Source: Paraburkholderia sp. BL9I2N2 (GTDB lineage Bacteria > Pseudomonadota > Gammaproteobacteria > Burkholderiales > Burkholderiaceae). Taken from it: 64,000 bases of DNA. A program made the position numbers and the translations under genes. Each line of letters begins with the position of its first letter. The first letter of the stretch is position 1. The notes under the pieces were generated by a model, which saw only the letters and a program-made list of their open reading frames with translations, made no database searches and was not told the DNA's origin. Of this stretch, positions 7,222-15,256 are shown one piece after another. Location: positions 682,001 through 746,000 of the forward strand of contig NZ_SMGP01000003.1 of the NCBI RefSeq assembly GCF_004339745.1, given 5' to 3'.

Positions 7222-8006
7222 TGCAACTGTCTCCCTCGTTCCGTGCGTGGCTGGAAACGCTCTGGTTCGGCGCACCGCCTTGTCCCAGCGCCTGTTACCT
7301 GACGCTGCCCTGAAACCGGATGCCGTGCACCGAGCAACCCCCATGCCCTGGCGGAAACCGGCATCCGCGCGCGGCGTCTGCAGTCAGTTCAGCGACGCGT
7401 GCCGGCTCGTGCGATGCAGCAGGAGTTGAGGTCTGGCGATGCCGCGCGCTCGCCGGGTTGTGAAGCCCGGAACCGCCCTTGCTAAATGGCTGTTCTCAAT
7501 ATTTCAAAGTAGCGACGATGGCGGGCAACAATTCATACAGGCCGGGCGAAATGGTGGAAGTGTCCCGCATCTGCTCGTCGCACATGTTGACTGGAAGGAC
7601 ACTTTCGAAGTCGCAGGCGTCGAGGCAGTACGCTTTCCCCCAACTGGCAGTGGCAACGGCGCGCACTTCGAACTGAAATACGCCGCTACTGATTCGCACA
7701 AGCGTCGCAAGTTGCACGGCACGGAAGCTCAAAACCGACCGCGCCGTGCTGAACAGCAGCAGCATGTTCGACGGCTTCGGCGACCAGAGGATTCGCCTAG
7801 GTCTCGAAGTTTGCTTCTGCCAGCGCTTCGCGGTCGAACGTAGGATTTGGACTGTCCATCATTACGGTCGCTCCCTTGTTGCGGATATGTCCATTGCGGC
7901 AAGGACCGTACCTTTACTGACAGGGGTTCGCCACTCTCGGGCTCGAGGCTTGCTGCGAGATTTCGGGAAGGCACCGTGCATGCATCATCGGTCCGCGGAG
8001 GCACAC
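7222..8006. other. Intergenic tract with one doubtful short frame
   Basis: No gene is supported. A minus-strand frame at 7496-7765 (89 aa, containing 'FQFEVRAVATASWGKAYCLDACDFESVLPVNMCDEQMR') has reasonable composition but no ribosome site and no family, and may be a decayed gene. The right end is upstream DNA for the ParB-like gene. Confidence 0.35.
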
Positions 8007-8666
8007 ATGACAGACAAATCGCAGTCGGTAGGCGGCGTGACAACTGGGGGCAATTTACCGCAGCGCTGGGTCCAGTGGGGCGTGCTGCGACCGACGCAGG
8101 GCGCAATCGGCTATGTTCAGGTACAAGCCAAGAAGGCGAGCTACCGCGAACTCAAACCCGAGAACAGGCGCTCGTTCGCTGAAGAGCAGGCCATCGTGGC
8201 AGTCCTCGGGCCTTCAGGGACGCTTCATGTAGTCGACCATCATCATTGGGCGCGTGCATGGTTTGACATGGGCTTGCCGGAAGCGCCCGTGCGCATCAGG
8301 GAAGACTTCAGCGGGCTCACTGCCGAGCAATTTGTGAAGACCATGTCGGAGCGGGGCTGGTTGCATCCCTTCGATGAGCAGGGACGGAAGTTTCCAGTGT
8401 CTGACCTGCCTCAATCTATTGAGTCGATACCGGACGACGTTTTCCAGAGCCTGGCTGCTTTCGTACGCACGGCGGGCGTCTTCGAAAATCCTGGCGAATT
8501 CAACGCGAAGTTCGCTTGGGCGGAATTTCTCAGGAAGCGGGTTGCCGTGCGCCGCTCGACCGTCGACGGCTTTGCACTCATGCTAGCGGACGCTTTCGCG
8601 GCCTGCCGGTTGCCCGAGGCGAAGGGGCTGCCGGGCTATATTTCTAATAGGAGGTCCACACCATGA
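8007..8666 (+). CDS. ParB-like nuclease domain protein (ParBc_2 type)
   Basis: A 219-residue protein matching the stand-alone 'putative ParB-like nuclease' family (Pfam ParBc_2). Visible motifs include 'WGVLRPTQGAIGYVQVQAKKASYRE', 'IVAVLGPSGTLHVVDHHHWARAWFDMGL' with the hallmark VVDHHH, 'MSERGWLHPFDEQG', 'IPDDVFQSLAAFVRTAGVFEN' and 'FAWAEFLRKR'. The family has no established function; the fold is that of ParB/sulfiredoxin. The start at 8007 has GGAG 7-10 bp upstream; 260 bp of open frame before it has no protein-like sequence. Its stop overlaps the next ATG (ATGA), implying translational coupling. Confidence 0.85.
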   Translation: MTDKSQSVGGVTTGGNLPQRWVQWGVLRPTQGAIGYVQVQAKKASYRELKPENRRSFAEEQAIVAVLGPSGTLHVVDHHHWARAWFDMGLPEAPVRIREDFSGLTAEQFVKTMSERGWLHPFDEQGRKFPVSDLPQSIESIPDDVFQSLAAFVRTAGVFENPGEFNAKFAWAEFLRKRVAVRRSTVDGFALMLADAFAACRLPEAKGLPGYISNRRSTP

Positions 8667-8926
8667 CGAGGCGGTACAGACTTGAGGTCCTCGCCGAGGA
8701 CGAAGGCCTGGTAGACCGATCCAGCACCGCGAGCTTTACGCTTGCGTCTCGCACCAGCGAGAACGGAGTGGCGGTCAGCGTGCTCGAGACGCTGGATGAG
8801 GCGCTCGCCGCACAGTGGACGCAGATACTCGACGATAACGATCGTGCGTATGTCTCGCGCGTGCTGGAAGGTGACGACGTCATATCCGACCAGAGCGTAC
8901 GAAGCCCGAGCTGGAGCGCAAGGTAG
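8663..8926 (+). CDS. Small protein coupled to the ParB-like gene, 87 aa
   Basis: Unrecognised family. MTRRYRLEVLAEDEGLVDRSSTASFTLASRTSENGVAVSVLETLDEALAAQWTQILDDNDRAYVSRVLEG reads as a small beta-alpha domain without signal peptide or membrane segment. It overlaps the upstream stop by 4 bp, and AGGAGG lies 7 bp or so before the start inside the preceding gene. The coupling implies the two proteins are made together, possibly as partners. Confidence 0.65.
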   Translation: MTRRYRLEVLAEDEGLVDRSSTASFTLASRTSENGVAVSVLETLDEALAAQWTQILDDNDRAYVSRVLEGDDVISDQSVRSPSWSAR

Positions 8927-9467
8927 TCGAGCATCGGCGACGACTCCGAATGAGAGCAACGCGTGCGCCAAGCCAGTGATGCCGCGAGCGAGTCGTTACG
9001 TGTACCGTTCACCGTCTAACAGTGCGAGGGTCTCCATGTCCGACTTGCAACGATGTTAACGTTGGTCGCCTGTCTGTGGTCAAGTTGGAGCGCATCCGAT
9101 GAGCCGGATTTGCTATCTTTTGCGGCCCTAACGGACGAGCCGCCGCCGGAGTTCACAGCAGCGGGCTAGGACAGATACTCGCGCCGGCTTTTTCACGCCG
9201 AAAAGGTCACCCTTCCGAGGCAGGCATCATAAGGACGTAGAAGCGTTTTTAACCCTTGGCTTGACCGACCCGCTTACCCGTCCTGCTGATGACTTCCAAC
9301 CAACGCTGCCTGAGGCGAGCCTTGCGCCTGCTCGCATTGCATTCGATTGCCACGCGATATGGCCGCGGCGCTTGATGTAACTGAATGGCTGGACGCGCAC
9401 GGGCGCCCTGAGCCCGCTCATGGGCGTACGGTGCTGAGGCTGGCCCAACGAAGAACGGGAGGAAGCA
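8927..9467. other. Intergenic tract
   Basis: About 540 bp with no supported gene. GGGAGG just before 9468 is the ribosome site of the broken phosphoesterase gene. Confidence 0.45.
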
Positions 9468-10014
9468 ATGGCAACAGAGCACGTTTTCGTCCTCATGCTT
9501 GAGAATCGCTCGTACGACAGTATCTTCGGCCTGTCGGCTTTTGCTGGCCATCTACCGGGCGGTGGCGCCGCGACGGCCAATGGTTTGCCGGCGCAACCGA
9601 TTGTCAACTTTGGCCGGACCGGTACGCGTTATCAGTTGGGCAGACGCTCGCCGTATGCGCTCGGCTTTGACCCGGGCCATGAATTTACGGACACTTGCGT
9701 CCAGTTGTGCGGCTTGCCCTCCGCAAGCGCGGATATGGTTAGAAGCGATTCGCTTGTCCTGGGCTCAACAGGCTACCCGCCCTTGGCTGTAGACCCGTCT
9801 ACCACCGGGTTCGCCGCGACATACGAGGACCACGCTGACGTCGTCGCGGATGCGTTCAGTGCGTTCACTCCCGACCAGTTGCCGGTACTTAACTTCCTCG
9901 CCAGGCAGTTCGGCGTATGTGACAGCTGGTTCGCGTCAGTACCCGGTCCAACCTGGCCAAACCGGTTTTTTGCAGTCGCCGGCACGTCCGATTGCTTTGG
10001 CGAGGACGCCAGCC
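9468..10014 (+). pseudogene. Phospholipase C/phosphoesterase-family gene, 3' truncated
   Basis: The reading begins MATEHVFVLMLENRSYDSIFGLS, the metal-binding opening of the phosphoesterase family (acid phosphatase and phospholipase C, Pfam Phosphoesterase). It continues through 'NFLARQFGVCDSWFASVPGPTWPNRFFAVAGTSDC', another hallmark. Family proteins are typically 400-700 residues; here homology stops after about 180, where the frame runs directly into a type I methylase fragment. No signal peptide is present. The start has a good GGGAGG site, so a chimeric 5' product could be made, but the enzyme is certainly incomplete. Confidence 0.8.
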
Positions 10015-10323
10015 ACGCGCGCGATGTGCTCGGGCAGGTGTACGAATACTTCCTCGGACTGTTCGCCAGTGCCGAAGCAAGAAGGGTGGGCAGTTCTACA
10101 CGCCAGCCTCCATCGTCAAGACGCTGGTCGCGATGTTGGCGCCCCACCACGGCAAAGTCTACGACCCCTGCTGTGGCTCCGGTGGAATGTTCGTGCAGTC
10201 TGAAAAATTCATCGAAGCCCACGGCGGCAGGCTGGGTGACATCCGTCTACGGGCAGGAGTCCAATCCCACCACCTGGCGGTTGGCGGCGATGAACCTCGC
10301 CATCCGGGGTATCGACTACAACC
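10015..10323 (+). pseudogene. HsdM (type I restriction methylase) internal fragment
   Basis: Three frame-broken pieces spell a contiguous HsdM segment. First 'RDVLGQVYEYFLGLFASAE' in the phosphoesterase frame; then, after a 1-bp loss near 10077, 'KKGGQFYTPASIVKTLVAML' and the SAM-binding motif 'YDPCCGSGGMFVQSEKF'. After a second shift near 10243 it reads 'SVYGQESNPTTWRLAAMNLAIRGIDYN'. The catalytic NPPF/Y motif and both ends of the gene are missing, and no hsdS or hsdR lies nearby. The fragment fused in frame to the phosphoesterase 5' part records an illegitimate recombination or deletion. Confidence 0.85.
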
Positions 10324-10586
10324 CCACCGGTGTTATGCCCGAATTGGGGACAAATTTCGATCGGAAGAAAACCCATTGAGAGAGCGGATGCCATCTTTAC
10401 CTGAGCCGCACGAGGCTGCGATCTTGGGGCAGGCTGCCTCGGAGCGGCCGTTCGCGATGCAGCCGAACGTCTCAAATTGGCCAGTTCCTGCCCGCACCGG
10501 GAAGTCGGTGGTCGTGCACATTGTTTTCTCGTGCAACAGGAGGTCAGCTAAATACGGGCAGACCAGCTTTTTTAACGGAGGTCAAA

Positions 10587-10754
10587 ATGGACGTACCAGT
10601 CACCGAAGAGCAGATTCGGACTCTCGCTTTTTACCTCTGGGAGAAGGACGGCAGCCCGGCGGGGCGGTCGGAAGAGTACTGGGACAGGGCACGCCGGCAT
10701 CTGGAGGGCGAGAACGATTCGCCCGCCGCATCCGAGGGAGACGTTGCGATGTAG
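10587..10754 (+). CDS. DUF2934 domain protein, 55 aa
   Basis: MDVPVTEEQIRTLAFYLWEK followed by DGSPAGRSEEYWDRARRHLEGE is a full DUF2934 motif, close in sequence to that of the protein at 6027-6260. ACGGAGG ends 5 bp before ATG 10587, which decides this start against a longer frame. Function unknown. It stands alone, about 260 bp downstream of the HsdM fragment. Confidence 0.75.
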   Translation: MDVPVTEEQIRTLAFYLWEKDGSPAGRSEEYWDRARRHLEGENDSPAASEGDVAM

Positions 10755-10836
10755 CTGTTTTCGGCGGCGACGTCGCGATGCGGGCCGCTTTGGAAGAGGA
10801 TACCGGTGGCAAATCCTGCCACTGCAGTGGGTTCTG

Positions 10837-11622
10837 TCAGACGCACGGTTTGCCTGATGTGGTTCCGCTGTTGCAATGAAACACACTGGCCTTGTCGCTG
10901 TACAGCGCAACCGGCTTGCCATGCTGTTCAAGGTACGCGCGCATCGCCTCGAAGTAACTGAAGATCGACTCGGTTGCCGTAAAGTGCAGTGCCATCACCT
11001 TCTGGACTTCTTGCGGGAGCGAGCCAACGTACTGGATCCCCTGAATGGCGCGAAGTTCACTGATCTGTTGCAATCCAAATTCGGCGTCGCCGCGCTCAAT
11101 GGCCGTTCCGACCAGTTCCTTGCCTTTGATCTGAACACTCCTGGCTTTCATTTGATCTGCGATGCCGAGCTTGGGGAACAATGTCTCAGTAATATAAATG
11201 CCGCTAGCTCCTTCCGAGAAAGCTACTGATTTCGCTGCGAGCAATGCATTACGTAGTGTTTCCACAGTACTGACATCCGGCTTCGGCATGCCAACCTGGA
11301 CCGCGACGCTAATTCGGGACGCAACGAGATCTGTGCGAGTGTCCGGGAGAAACTTATCCTGTCTGATCTGTTCGTCTAGCGCAGGGCGGATCATGAAGCA
11401 GACGTCCATCTTTTCGCCATTCTTGATGCGCGTGGGCAACGCGTCAGCGGACGCACCGTATGAAGGCCCCCACGATATGACGAGGTGATTCCCGGTCTGC
11501 CGTTCAAACCCTGGTCCGAGCTCCCTAAAAGCTGCTGGCAGCGCTCCGGTTGCCAGGACATGAACGTCAGCGGCATGAACCGCAGTTGACAATAGTGACG
11601 CGTTCCAGAGTGCGGCAGACAC
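10837..11622 (-). CDS. ModA-like periplasmic molybdate/tungstate-type binding protein
   Basis: A protein of about 261 residues of the bacterial extracellular solute-binding family 11 (ModA). Motifs include 'ADVHVLATGALPAAFRELGPGFERQTGNHLVISWGPSYGASADALPTRIKNGEKMDVCFM' and 'KSVAFSEGASGIYITETLFPKLGI...ELVGTAIERGDAEFGLQQISELRAIQGIQYVGSLP'. The N-terminus holds a short export signal ending VHAAD. The first start available is GTG at 11620-11622; a slightly longer N-terminus without a standard start codon is conceivable. The normal C-terminal helix (AARAFIDYLTSP...) is replaced by a Cys-containing tail ending SGTTSGKPCV, so the 3' end may have been altered. No modB/modC are adjacent; Burkholderia often carries such orphans. 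Confidence 0.75.
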   Translation of the reverse strand: MSAALWNASLLSTAVHAADVHVLATGALPAAFRELGPGFERQTGNHLVISWGPSYGASADALPTRIKNGEKMDVCFMIRPALDEQIRQDKFLPDTRTDLVASRISVAVQVGMPKPDVSTVETLRNALLAAKSVAFSEGASGIYITETLFPKLGIADQMKARSVQIKGKELVGTAIERGDAEFGLQQISELRAIQGIQYVGSLPQEVQKVMALHFTATESIFSYFEAMRAYLEQHGKPVALYSDKASVFHCNSGTTSGKPCV

Positions 11623-12063
11623 GGTCGCGCGTCGGCGCTTTGCATTGTTGATGACTATCGGATTGTCCTTTTTAGTGAAGCGACGGTTTGTTCAGGTATC
11701 GAATCTCGCCGCATGTACTGACATGCGGTGGCTACAGGGAAGATGTGGCCGGCAGGAAGCGCAAAATTGCGCATGCTCCAGCAATTGGCGCGACCGGTTT
11801 GGAACCCGGCCGGACCGAAGATGCGCAAAACCATCCAGCTCCTGGAAGGGAAGCACGCAACTGCACAGAGAGTCTGCGAATATCCACACGAAATCCAGGA
11901 GGGGTACCATCTGCTGCGTCGATAAAACGTCGCCCCCTACAGGTTGCCGTTCCGGACGCCAATCGCGAGATGATCCGCGGACCAAGGCCGCGGCGCTACG
12001 ATGCGGTCTGATTCGGCATCGATAATCGACCTTTCCACGTTAAGCACGGCAAACCCACTGTCT
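11623..12063. other. Intergenic region between divergent modA-like and iclR genes
   Basis: About 440 bp. Open frames inside are short and featureless; the region must hold the two outward promoters, but no convincing -35/-10 pair was identified. Confidence 0.4.
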
Positions 12064-12855
12064 ATGGCGAACCGCACAAATCAACAACCGGAATCGAACG
12101 CTACGCCATCGAATCGATCGCTCGAACGCGGGCTCGAACTGCTGCGCGCGTTCGGCCCCGGTGCGACACTTCTCGGCAACGGAGAACTCGCGGAGCGCAC
12201 CGGCTTGCCGAAAGCAACGGTGAGCCGCCTTACGCGAACGCTCGTCGAGGCGGGTTATCTCGAGCACGATGCGGCACGCAGGGCGTACAGACTGGGCCTG
12301 CCCGTGCTCAGTCTGGCGCAGGCATTGCGCAGCGGATCCACAGTACTCAATGCTGCAGGACCGCTAATCCGCGATATTGCCCAGGCAAAGCACATCAATG
12401 TCGGAATCGCGGGCGCCGACCGGGAAGAGATGGTCTACCTTGAGTCCATTCGTTATAACCAGCGAGCCTCATTACGCACGATCGTTTCGGGACAACGCGT
12501 GCCGATGGAACTGACGTCGCTCGGGCGCGCGTATCTCGCAGCACTGCCGCTGGCGGAATTCACCGCCCTGATGGACGCGTTCAAGCGGCGCAAACGGAGC
12601 GGCTGGGAGCGTCTTGCGCTGGAAATCACTGAAGCTGTAGACGATGTGCGCCGAAGCGGCTTCTGCGTTGCAAGCTGGCAGCCGGAAGTGATTGCACTCG
12701 CGACGCCCCTCGCCATTCCCGGACATCGTTTGCTGGTCCTGAACTTTAGCGTCCGCACGGCGGCGTCAAACGACAGCGTTGTAAGCGAACTCGCGGCACC
12801 CCTGCTGCGTCTGCGCGACGAGATTACAGCCGCATGCGCCCGCCTGGAAGGCTGA
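12064..12855 (+). CDS. IclR-family transcriptional regulator
   Basis: Winged helix-turn-helix at roughly residues 18-80: 'RSLERGLELLRAFGPGATLLGNGELAERTGLPKATVSRLTRTLVEAGYLEHDAARRAYRLGLPVLSL'. The IclR effector-binding domain follows ('AAGPLIRDIAQAKHINVGIAGADREEMVYLESI...PMELTSLGRAYLAAL'). Family members bind palindromic operators as dimers or tetramers and respond to small organic acids. ATG 12064 begins just before the conserved region; an in-frame ATG at 12001 would add 21 residues. It is adjacent to, and convergent with, an MFS transporter gene, and twin palindromes beyond that gene at 14305-14366 are candidate target sites. Confidence 0.88.
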   Translation: MANRTNQQPESNATPSNRSLERGLELLRAFGPGATLLGNGELAERTGLPKATVSRLTRTLVEAGYLEHDAARRAYRLGLPVLSLAQALRSGSTVLNAAGPLIRDIAQAKHINVGIAGADREEMVYLESIRYNQRASLRTIVSGQRVPMELTSLGRAYLAALPLAEFTALMDAFKRRKRSGWERLALEITEAVDDVRRSGFCVASWQPEVIALATPLAIPGHRLLVLNFSVRTAASNDSVVSELAAPLLRLRDEITAACARLEG

Positions 12856-12873
12856 AGACTGCAAGCCTCTCTT

Positions 12874-14211
12874 TCATTCCCGGCGTTCACTGATCGCGCG
12901 CGCTGGAATACCCAGCACCACTGCAAGACCGCCGAGAATGGAGACGAACGCAACCGCATAGAGTCCCACGGCGCTGCTGCCGAAGTGCGTCGATGCATAG
13001 CCGATGACCGAAGGTGCCGAAATCCCGCCAAACTGGCCGAGGCTGCTAATGAGGCCGATGCCGCTTGCTGCGGCGGTGCTCGACAGGTACGCGGGTGGGA
13101 TCGTCCAGAACAGCGACAGCATGCCAAGATAACCAGCCGTCGCGATGCAAAGCAGTGCTACCAGAATGCCTGCGTGATTCGCCGCCGCCGGCAGAAGCGC
13201 GACGCCCAGTGCGGCCATCAATGCGCTTGCCATGAAATGCCACCGCCTCTCCAGCATACGATCCGAGTTCCGGCCGAGCAGATACATCGCGACTGCGCCG
13301 ACCACATACGGAATCGCGGAAAGAAGCCCAATGTGCCAGTAGTTCGATACGCCGCTTTTCTGGATCACGCTCGGTGCCCAGATGTGCACGACGATGCTCG
13401 CCCACGGCACGCTGAAATAGGCGAACGTCAGGAAATAGAACTTGGGCTCCTTCAATGCGGCCCAGATCGAACCATGAGCGCGTGCGGCCTTCGTTTGCGC
13501 GTCCCGGTTAAGCTCCGCAAGCAGGAGGGCCTTCTCGTCGTCCGAGAGCCAGGTCGCCTGCTCGGGGCGGTCCGTTAGATAGACATAGGCAAAGACACCG
13601 GCGATCACTGACGGAAATCCTTCGAGAAGGAAGAGCCATTGCCAGCCGTTGTAGCCAAGTAAGCCCGACATGCTATTGAGAATCCATCCCGACACGGGCC
13701 CACTGAGAATGCCGGATACGCAGATCGCCGTCATGAAGATTGACGTGACTCGGGCGCGCCGCGCGGCCGGAAACCAGTAGGTGAAATAGAGAATCACGCC
13801 CGGGAAGAATCCTGCTTCCGCTGCGCCCAGCAATACGCGTGCGATGTAGAACTGCGTCGGCGTCTGCACGAATGCGGTGCCCGCCGAAACGATGCCCCAT
13901 AGCGCCATGATCCGCATGAGCGTTTTTCTCACGCCGACTCGCGCGAGCCACAGGTTACTCGGCACCTCGAACAGCATGTAACCCACGTAGAAGAGTCCCA
14001 CGCCGAGACCGAATGCGGCGTCAGAAAGACCAATGTCACGCGAGAACTGCAGGTGCGCAAAGCCGATATTGGCGCGATCCAGATACGCGAAGACGTAACA
14101 AATAAAGAGGAACGGCAGCAGCCGCCAGGTGACTTTCCGGTAGACGGCCTCTGTTCGTGGTTGCGCAACGGCGCTGACGTCGATTGGATTGGAACGGGCT
14201 GCGTGCATCAT
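12874..14211 (-). CDS. MFS transporter, anion:cation symporter (ACS) type
   Basis: A 445-residue protein with 12 hydrophobic segments. The N-terminus 'VYRKVTWRLLPFLFICYVFAYLDRANIGFAHLQFSRDIGLSDAAFGLGVGLFYVGYMLFEVPSNL' is the standard opening of the ACS family (phthalate, tartrate and glucarate permeases), and 'GVRKTLMRIMALWGIVSAG' forms the A-like loop. It imports an organic anion across the inner membrane; the substrate is unknown. GGAGAC precedes the ATGATG start. It is divergent from the enoyl-CoA hydratase/acyl-CoA synthetase operon and close to the IclR regulator, so the likely substrate is a carboxylic acid activated to a CoA thioester. Confidence 0.9.
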   Translation of the reverse strand: MMHAARSNPIDVSAVAQPRTEAVYRKVTWRLLPFLFICYVFAYLDRANIGFAHLQFSRDIGLSDAAFGLGVGLFYVGYMLFEVPSNLWLARVGVRKTLMRIMALWGIVSAGTAFVQTPTQFYIARVLLGAAEAGFFPGVILYFTYWFPAARRARVTSIFMTAICVSGILSGPVSGWILNSMSGLLGYNGWQWLFLLEGFPSVIAGVFAYVYLTDRPEQATWLSDDEKALLLAELNRDAQTKAARAHGSIWAALKEPKFYFLTFAYFSVPWASIVVHIWAPSVIQKSGVSNYWHIGLLSAIPYVVGAVAMYLLGRNSDRMLERRWHFMASALMAALGVALLPAAANHAGILVALLCIATAGYLGMLSLFWTIPPAYLSSTAAASGIGLISSLGQFGGISAPSVIGYASTHFGSSAVGLYAVAFVSILGGLAVVLGIPARAISERRE

Positions 14212-14304
14212 GTCTCCAGGCTTGTATTGGGCCGCAGGATCGTCGTGGCAAGTGTCCTGCGTTGGAATCCATTATCGGCACCGAACGCTCGATGACAATC
14301 CGCC

Positions 14305-14366
14305 AATTCCACCCAGTGGAATTTCTCGGGCCCCTGATGAAACGCGCTCCGTTCCACAGAGTGGAA
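14305..14366. promoter_or_regulatory. Twin palindromic operators (IclR-type candidate)
   Basis: Two inverted repeats with the same core and the same 3-bp spacer. AATTCCAC-CCA-GTGGAATT is at 14305-14323 and TTCCAC-AGA-GTGGAA at 14352-14366, with centres about 45 bp apart. They lie between the divergent MFS and hydratase genes, the expected location for a site bound by the neighbouring IclR protein. Confidence 0.6.
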
Positions 14367-14456
14367 TTAACGGGGTGTCATGGGTGGCAGGTGGGGCTAA
14401 GCTGCATTGTCAGATTGACCTTGTCAGTCGACTCCAATTCAACCATCGAGACACGC

Positions 14457-15239
14457 ATGAGCGCATCCACCATTCAAGTCACTATCGACGCGCAGGTCGC
14501 CATGATCGCGCTGAATCGTCCTGAAAAACGTAACGCCATCACCAACGAAATGCGTGCCGAACTGATCGGGGCGCTGGAGACCGTTTCGCGCGACCGGGGG
14601 GTGCACGCCGTGGTGTTGACTGGCAACGGCAAGGGGTTCTGCGCTGGCGGCGACGTCAGCGGTATGGCGCAGCGCATTGAAGCACCCGCCGGCGAGATTG
14701 CGTTTAATGGCTGGTCCCGCCAGCAACTCGTGCATCACACGGTCAATCTGCTCTACTCGATGCCCAAGCCGACCATCGCTGCCGTCAACGGCGCAGCGGC
14801 GGGTCTCGGTGCCGATATGGCGCTCTCCTGCGACTTTATCCTCGCGTCACAGGAAGCGAGCTTCACGTGGAGCTACATCAAACGCGGGCTGATCCCCGAC
14901 GGCGGCGGGATGTACTTTTTGCCGCGACGGGTCGGCCTCGCGCGGGCGAAGGAACTGATCTTCAGCGGGCGCAAGGTGGATGCAAAGGAAGCGCTGGAAA
15001 TCGGCATCGCGGATCGCCTGAGCGAGCCGGATTTGCTCATCGCCGACGCCCACGCGTGGGCCGCCGAATTGAGCGAGGGTTCGGCCACAGCGCTCGCGCT
15101 GGGCAAGAGCATTCTCAACCAGAGCTACGAACTGTCCGCGCATCAAGTGTTTGCACAAGGCAGCCAGGCACAGGCCGTCTGCTACACAAGCCGTGAACAT
15201 CGTGACTCGGTGCTCGCATTCCTGAACAAAACCAAGTGA
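14457..15239 (+). CDS. Enoyl-CoA hydratase/isomerase family protein
   Basis: A 260-residue crotonase-fold protein. The oxyanion-hole segment 'GKGFCAGGDVSGM' is at about residues 61-73, and 'PTIAAVNGAAAGLGADMALSCDFILASQEASFTWSYIKRGLIPDGGGMYFLPRRVG' is the second signature. Asp in 'IPDGGG', where classical hydratases have a catalytic Glu, is typical of PaaG-like isomerases/hydratases. It acts on acyl-CoA intermediates in the cytoplasm. ATG 14457 begins immediately before the conserved core; a longer upstream frame covers the operator region and is not credible. The acyl-CoA synthetase starts 17 bp downstream, indicating one operon. Confidence 0.9.
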   Translation: MSASTIQVTIDAQVAMIALNRPEKRNAITNEMRAELIGALETVSRDRGVHAVVLTGNGKGFCAGGDVSGMAQRIEAPAGEIAFNGWSRQQLVHHTVNLLYSMPKPTIAAVNGAAAGLGADMALSCDFILASQEASFTWSYIKRGLIPDGGGMYFLPRRVGLARAKELIFSGRKVDAKEALEIGIADRLSEPDLLIADAHAWAAELSEGSATALALGKSILNQSYELSAHQVFAQGSQAQAVCYTSREHRDSVLAFLNKTK

Positions 15240-15256
15240 GCACGAAGGAGATCGGC

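Noticed and set aside
7496..7765. 89-aa minus-strand protein
   Set aside because: Plausible composition but no start signal, no family and no operon context; left in the intergenic note.
1..8926. Transmissible heat-resistance locus (LHR/tLST)
   Set aside because: Only small heat-shock genes are present; the ClpG, FtsH, thioredoxin and antiporter genes that define that locus are absent.
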